Shown here in pieces: positions 5,991 to 8,830 of a stretch of 8,830 nucleotides of DNA (position 1 is the stretch's first letter; the number at the start of each line of letters is the position of its first letter). The translations under genes and the position numbers were made by a program. The stretch comes from UBA4744 sp035282865. Its GTDB lineage: Bacteria > Actinomycetota > Acidimicrobiia > Spongiisociales > UBA4744. The notes below the pieces were generated by a model. The model was given only the letters and a program-made list of their open reading frames with translations, made no database searches and was not told the DNA's origin. Location of the stretch: the NCBI GenBank assembly GCA_035282865.1, contig DATEVB010000235.1, positions 1 through 8,830 on the forward strand. The letters run 5' to 3'.

Positions 5991-6269
5991 TCAGCGGCCG
6001 GCGATGCGGCGCTTGATCTCGATCGGGTAGTCAGGGAAGTAGCGCGCGATCGCCGCCAACTCGAATCTGGGCAGGATCGCCTCCTTCGGCTCTCGCTCCA
6101 GGAGGAACCGGAAGGACTCCTCGAGCAGCTCATGGGTGCCATGCCCCGGGGCGAAGGCAATGAGATCTCTCGGCGCGACGGTGACATCATGGACCGAGTT
6201 CGATTCGCCTTCCCGGACCTCGACTCGATACAGGTCGAAGCCGAGCGGCGTGACCAGGATCTCCGTCAT
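5991..6269 (-). CDS. small conserved hypothetical protein (92 aa)
   Basis: The 92-residue protein begins M-T-E-I-L-V-T-P-L-G, followed by a predicted beta-rich stretch (Y-R-V-E-V-R-E-G, H-D-V-T-V). It continues with a helical second half containing F-R-F-L-L-E-R-E-P-K-E-A-I-L-P-R-F (53-69) and Y-F-P-D-Y-P-I-E-I (77-85). I recall short uncharacterised actinobacterial proteins with this L-E-R-E-P...I-L-x-x-F...Y-F-P-D-Y pattern, but no function is known to me. No transmembrane segment or cysteine is present. I chose the ATG at 6269 over the longer frame starting at 6347 because it begins at the conserved-looking residues and has TATCGT exactly six bases upstream, suggesting a leaderless mRNA. 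The gene follows trmL by 44 bp on the same strand and may also be read from that operon. Confidence 0.75.
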   Translation of the reverse strand: MTEILVTPLGFDLYRVEVREGESNSVHDVTVAPRDLIAFAPGHGTHELLEESFRFLLEREPKEAILPRFELAAIARYFPDYPIEIKRRIAGR

Positions 6270-6275
6270 ACGGTG

Positions 6276-6281
6276 ACGATA
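6276..6281 (-). promoter_or_regulatory. -10 element, leaderless promoter of the 92-aa protein gene
   Basis: On the minus strand TATCGT is followed by six bases and then the ATG at 6269, placing the transcription start at the start codon. GAAGG lies too far upstream to serve as a ribosome site for this ATG. The -35 side is not obvious. Confidence 0.4.
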
Positions 6282-6313
6282 CCTTCTCTGCTCGGCACCG
6301 GTTTGCCGCAGCC

Positions 6314-6778
6314 TCACACGCCTCCCCGGAAGCCCAGTTGCCTCCATGCTTCATACACCCCGATGGCCAGGGCGTTGGCCAGGTTGAGGCTGCGGGAGCG
6401 GGCCAGCATGGGGATACGCACGAGATCGTCGATTCTCTCCCAGGTGAGCACCTGTTCGGGAAGGCCACCAGACTCCGGTCCGAAGAGAAGGGCGTCCCCG
6501 GCCCGGTATTTCAGTTCGGTGTAAGAGCGCGGCCCGTACTGTGAGAACGCCCAGATCCGTTCGGGTGAGGTCGTCGCCACGAAATCATCCAGGCTGTCGT
6601 GGTTGCGAACGTCAGCCCAGTGCCGGTAGTCGAGCCCGGCCCGCTTCAACCGGGCTTCGTCCAGCGAAAACCCGAGCGGGTGGATGAGGTGCAGCGTGGT
6701 CCCGGTGTTGGCACACAATCGCATGGCATTCCCCGTGTTGGGAGGGATCTGGGGCCGGTACAGGACGACGTGGAACAT
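6314..6778 (-). CDS. trmL: tRNA (cytidine(34)-2'-O)-methyltransferase, TrmL
   Basis: The 154-residue protein is a SPOUT-fold RNA methyltransferase of the TrmL (YibK) group, which use S-adenosylmethionine to 2'-O-methylate the wobble base C34/U34 of certain leucine tRNAs. Visible motifs are P-Q-I-P-P-N-T-G-N-A-M-R-L-C-A-N-T-G (9-26), the knot motif F-G-P-E-S-G-G-L-P (99-107) and I-P-M...S-R-S-L-N-L-A-N-A (122-136), where TrmL usually has I-P-M-x-x-x-x-R-S-L-N-L-S-N. The length is normal for the family (about 150-160). The longer upstream frame is the shadow of nucS, so ATG 6778 is the start. It is seven bases downstream of the nucS stop and is probably co-transcribed and translationally linked; GAGCTG overlapping the nucS stop gives only a weak ribosome site. 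Confidence 0.93.
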   Translation of the reverse strand: MFHVVLYRPQIPPNTGNAMRLCANTGTTLHLIHPLGFSLDEARLKRAGLDYRHWADVRNHDSLDDFVATTSPERIWAFSQYGPRSYTELKYRAGDALLFGPESGGLPEQVLTWERIDDLVRIPMLARSRSLNLANALAIGVYEAWRQLGFRGGV

Positions 6779-6785
6779 CTGCAGC

Positions 6786-7445
6786 TCAGAAGAGACGCAG
6801 GTTGTTGGATTCGATGCCCCGCAACTCGTCGTAGTCGACCTCGACGGTACCGATCCCCCGGGCCTCGGCCAGCACCTTGGCCTGCGGTTTGATCGACTGG
6901 GCCGCAAAGATGCCCCGCACCGGGGCCAGGCGAGCGTCGAGGTTGAGCCGCTCGAGATAGCGGGCCAGCTGCTCCACCCCGTCGATCTCCCCGCGGCGCT
7001 TGATCTCGACGGCGACGGTTCCACCCTCGGCGTCGTAGCAGAGAAGATCGACCGGACCGATGTCGGTCGGGAACTCCCGCCGGATCAGGACGAGGCCCGC
7101 TTCCAACGCACCCGGTCGCTCGGCCAGCAACACCTGCAGGTGAGCCTCGACCCCGTCCTTCTCCAGGCCTGGATCCGCTCCCAATTCGAGCCACGTATCC
7201 TGCAATACCTCTTCGATCGTGATCACCAGTCGCTCGCCGCGCGGATTGGTGACTACCCACTCTCCCTCACGCTCCTCGAGGTAATTGGGTGCATTCATCC
7301 AGTTGAGCGGCTTGTAGGCCCCGCCGTCGGCGTGAACGGCGACACATCCGTCCGCCTTCACCATGATCAAGCGGGTGGCCATCGGCAGGTGAGCCGTCAG
7401 CCGGCCTTCGTAGTCGACACTGCACCGCACGATCATCAGCCGCAT
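6786..7445 (-). CDS. nucS: mismatch-specific endonuclease NucS (EndoMS)
   Basis: The 219-residue protein matches actinobacterial NucS from its start, M-R-L-M-I-V-R-C-S-V-D-Y-E-G-R-L-T-A-H-L, through H-A-D-x-x-A-Y-K-P-L-N-W-M (38-50) to the C-terminal nuclease domain. There G-P-V-D133 and E147-I-K149 form the D...E-x-K active site, with Q159 nearby. NucS cleaves mismatched DNA and replaces MutS/MutL mismatch repair in most Actinobacteria and some Archaea. The protein ends in N-L-R-L-F, which resembles the C-terminal sliding-clamp binding tail of this family. I chose ATG 7445 by family alignment: upstream in-frame codons antisense to the nitroreductase gene give no homologous residues, and an extended -10 (TGG-TACGCT) lies eight bases before it. 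trmL follows after seven bases. The nitroreductase gene diverges 42 bp away. Confidence 0.95.
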   Translation of the reverse strand: MRLMIVRCSVDYEGRLTAHLPMATRLIMVKADGCVAVHADGGAYKPLNWMNAPNYLEEREGEWVVTNPRGERLVITIEEVLQDTWLELGADPGLEKDGVEAHLQVLLAERPGALEAGLVLIRREFPTDIGPVDLLCYDAEGGTVAVEIKRRGEIDGVEQLARYLERLNLDARLAPVRGIFAAQSIKPQAKVLAEARGIGTVEVDYDELRGIESNNLRLF

Positions 7446-7453
7446 GGCCGGGG

Positions 7454-7462
7454 AGCGTACCA
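7454..7462 (-). promoter_or_regulatory. extended -10, leaderless promoter of nucS
   Basis: The minus strand reads TGG-TACGCT, the TGn-TAnnnT extended -10 form, followed by eight bases and the nucS ATG. It lies within a 42-bp divergent spacer. No Shine-Dalgarno sequence precedes the ATG. Confidence 0.45.
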
Positions 7463-7475
7463 GCGCAACCGTCGC

Positions 7476-7481
7476 TAGGTT
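7476..7481 (+). promoter_or_regulatory. -10 element, leaderless promoter of the nitroreductase gene
   Basis: TAGGTT is followed by exactly six bases and the ATG at 7488, and there is no Shine-Dalgarno sequence. It lies 13 bp from the nucS -10 on the other strand, so the two divergent promoters overlap. Confidence 0.45.
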
Positions 7482-7487
7482 CCCGGC

Positions 7488-7910
7488 ATGCGCGATGGCA
7501 CCGCCAGGACCCTCTCCACGATCCACACGGTGGCCTACCGGCTCACCGGGGGCCGGATCGGCCGCCGGATGGTGGACAACGACATGCTCTTGCTGACCAC
7601 CCTGGGCCTCAAGACGGGCCGGCCGCACACCGTCCCGTTGCTGTATCTACGCGACGGCGAAGACCTGGTGGTGATCGCCTCCTGGGGAGGCCGGCCCCAC
7701 CACCCGCACTGGTACGTCAACCTCGGGGCGCATCCGCAGGCAACCGTGCAGGTGGAGGGGAGGCGATGGAAGGTCACGGCCAAACCGATGGGCAGGGAGG
7801 ATCGTGAAAAGTGGTGGCCGAGAATCGTGGAGGCCTACCAGGGCTACGCGACCTACCAATCCCGCACCGACCGCCCGATCCCGGTGGTGAGGCTCAGCCG
7901 GGCGTCTTGA
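7488..7910 (+). CDS. F420 (deazaflavin)-dependent nitroreductase-family protein (DUF385/Ddn-like)
   Basis: The 140-residue protein carries the signatures of the F420H2-dependent nitroreductase/quinone reductase family typified by mycobacterial Ddn (PF04075): L-L-L-T-T-L-G-L-K-T-G-R-P-H-T-V-P-L-L-Y (34-53), V-V-I-A-S-W-G-G-R-P-H-H-P-H-W-Y-V-N-L (61-79) and Y-Q-S-R-T-D-R-P-I-P-V-V-R-L (123-136). Members are split beta-barrel proteins that bind cofactor F420 and reduce quinones or nitro compounds; the physiological substrate here is unknown. The size is typical of the family. The ATG at 7488 lacks a Shine-Dalgarno and lies six bases behind TAGGTT, consistent with a leaderless mRNA. It is divergent from nucS with 42 bp between, so the two may share regulatory sequence, although no common function is evident. 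Confidence 0.92.
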   Translation: MRDGTARTLSTIHTVAYRLTGGRIGRRMVDNDMLLLTTLGLKTGRPHTVPLLYLRDGEDLVVIASWGGRPHHPHWYVNLGAHPQATVQVEGRRWKVTAKPMGREDREKWWPRIVEAYQGYATYQSRTDRPIPVVRLSRAS

Positions 7911-8117
7911 GCGAGGTCAGCGGGGTCGGTAGACGTCGGCGCGATGATCGGCGTAGACCACCCAGAGCGCCGACCCACAATATCCGCCCGGCCGCGAGTT
8001 TCATCGCCTCGGGGCCCACTCGACCGTACTCGGCGTTGTCGGCTCGGCTCCCTCATGACACAGCCACCCCGACCCCGGACACCCTCCCCATGCTTTTCCA
8101 GTTACCATCACGGGGTG

Positions 8118-8134
8118 CGGTGTTACGAGCACCG
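8118..8134. repeat. short inverted repeat upstream of the response regulator
   Basis: CGGTG (8118-8122) and CACCG (8130-8134) form five-base arms around a seven-base centre, ending 23 bp before the GTG start. It could be an operator for autoregulation or a leader hairpin; the arms are short enough to be chance. Confidence 0.25.
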
Positions 8135-8147
8135 TGGGTACCGACCC

Positions 8148-8151
8148 GGAG
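8148..8151 (+). promoter_or_regulatory. Shine-Dalgarno deciding the response regulator start
   Basis: GGAG is followed by six bases and the GTG at 8158. This favours 8158 over the in-frame GTG at 8134, which would add eight residues before the receiver domain begins. Confidence 0.6.
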
Positions 8152-8157
8152 TCTCGT

Positions 8158-8826
8158 GTGAGCATTCGCGTGCTGATAGTCGACGACCAGGTTCAGGTTC
8201 GAACCGGGTTCCGTCGAATCCTCGAAGAGGAAACCGACATCGAGGTCGTCGGTGAGGCCGGCACGGGCGAAGAGGCCGTCGACCTCACCATCGAGCTCGA
8301 ACCCGACGTGGTGCTCATGGACATTCGCATGCCGCGCATGGACGGCATCGAGGCAACGGCCCGGTTGCTGGCCTCTGACGAGGTGCCGGACACCAACGTC
8401 CTCATGCTGACCACCTTGGACCTCGAGGAGTACGTCTACGACGCCCTGCACGCAGGCGCCAGCGGGTTCCTACTCAAGGACTCTCCCCCGGAAGAACTGG
8501 CCGCGGCCGTGCGCATCGTGGCCCGCGGCGACTCCGTCCTTTCACCAACCATCACCAAGCGCCTCATTCGCGAGCTGACCAGGCGCCCCCGTCGCGCCGA
8601 CACGGCCCGCTTCGAAAGGCTGACCGGCCGGGAACGTGAGGTGCTGCGCCTCATGGCCCAAGGCCGTGCCAATGCGGAGATCGCCGGGCAACTCTTCATC
8701 TCCGAGTCAACCGTGAAGACGCACGTCTCCCACGTACTGGCCAAGCTCAACCTGCGGGATCGCGCCCAGGCGATCGTGCTCGCCTATGAATCCGGTCTGG
8801 TTGAAGCCGGATCGATGCATACCTGA
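8158..8826 (+). CDS. NarL/FixJ-family two-component response regulator (REC-LuxR HTH)
   Basis: The 222-residue protein has an N-terminal receiver domain (about 3-120) with the acidic pair D9-D10, the phosphoacceptor D55 in V-L-M-D-I-R-M-P-x-M-D-G, the switch threonine T85 in L-M-L-T-T and K107 in F-L-L-K-D. A LuxR-type helix-turn-helix (about 155-215) follows, with L-T-G-R-E-R-E-V-L, N-A-E-I-A, S-E-S-T-V-K-T-H-V-S-H-V-L-A-K-L and R-A-Q-A-I-V-L-A-Y-E-S-G-L. All phosphotransfer residues are intact, so it should be activated by a histidine kinase and bind DNA as a dimer. Length and architecture are standard. The GTG at 8158 with GGAG six bases upstream is preferred over the GTG at 8134. The cognate kinase, usually adjacent in this family, is not in the window and may lie just past the right edge. 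The target genes are unknown. Confidence 0.93.
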   Translation: MSIRVLIVDDQVQVRTGFRRILEEETDIEVVGEAGTGEEAVDLTIELEPDVVLMDIRMPRMDGIEATARLLASDEVPDTNVLMLTTLDLEEYVYDALHAGASGFLLKDSPPEELAAAVRIVARGDSVLSPTITKRLIRELTRRPRRADTARFERLTGREREVLRLMAQGRANAEIAGQLFISESTVKTHVSHVLAKLNLRDRAQAIVLAYESGLVEAGSMHT

Positions 8827-8830
8827 TCCA

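Larger units (their letters stand above)
7911..8157. other. intergenic region before the response regulator
   Basis: No gene is supported on either strand. A short inverted repeat (CGGTG-N7-CACCG, 8118-8134) lies close to the regulator start. A 27-codon minus-strand frame ending at 7917 hints at an eroded protein end but is too short to call. No obvious T-run terminator follows the nitroreductase gene. Confidence 0.45.

Noticed and set aside
7917..7997. 27-codon minus-strand frame ending S-A-L-W-V-V-Y-A-D-H-R-A-D-V-Y-R-P-R, reminiscent of the end of Uma2-type nuclease-fold proteins
   Set aside because: A stop codon precedes it closely, no upstream homologous sequence could be read in other frames, and the match is too short to support even a pseudogene.
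1..8830. CRISPR array, tRNA or rRNA gene
   Set aside because: I saw no regularly spaced repeats, no tRNA-like cloverleaf with a T-loop GTTCGAnnC pattern in context, and no rRNA-like sequence on either strand.

Overview
The window looks like a high-GC actinobacterial chromosome segment, possibly from an environmental lineage such as Acidimicrobiia (the class is a guess). The placement rests on a WhiB-family iron-sulfur regulator, a NucS-type mismatch endonuclease, a deazaflavin (F420)-family nitroreductase, a GAAC-N4-GTTC LexA-type box, and several start codons that sit directly on a -10-like hexamer, as leaderless actinobacterial genes do.

Layout. Bases 1-590 hold the decayed 3' end of an IS110-family element: a transposase C-terminus plus a non-coding tail with a TTGACA near the probable right end. 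At 693-1109 (-) lies an intact four-helix membrane protein of unknown function with a strong ribosome binding site. At 1287-1616 (-) is what seems to be a broken N-terminal piece of a larger actinobacterial protein. This first 1.7 kb has few intact genes and reads as an eroded accessory stretch.

From 1788 to 4486 (+) two paralogous membrane acyltransferases of the AT3 family lie in tandem with an ATGA overlap. Their products match block for block, so they arose by duplication. The end of the second overlaps the end of a convergent whiB-family gene (4422-4706, -) by 65 bp. The whiB upstream region carries a perfect GAAC-ATTT-GTTC palindrome, suggesting SOS (LexA) control.

A nucleotide pyrophosphatase/phosphodiesterase-like protein follows (4850-5932, +). 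It faces a minus-strand group: nucS (6786-7445), trmL (6314-6778) and a small 92-residue protein (5991-6269). The gap between the convergent genes is filled almost entirely by one long imperfect palindrome (5935-5989). Divergent from nucS, 42 bp away, is an F420-family nitroreductase (7488-7910, +). The window ends with a complete NarL/FixJ response regulator (8158-8826, +) whose kinase is not in view.

Most genes are housekeeping or common actinobacterial accessory genes. I see no strong evidence for a wholly new multi-gene system. The points most worth a second look are the LexA-box/whiB arrangement, the intergenic palindrome, the acyltransferase pair and the repeated leaderless promoter architecture.
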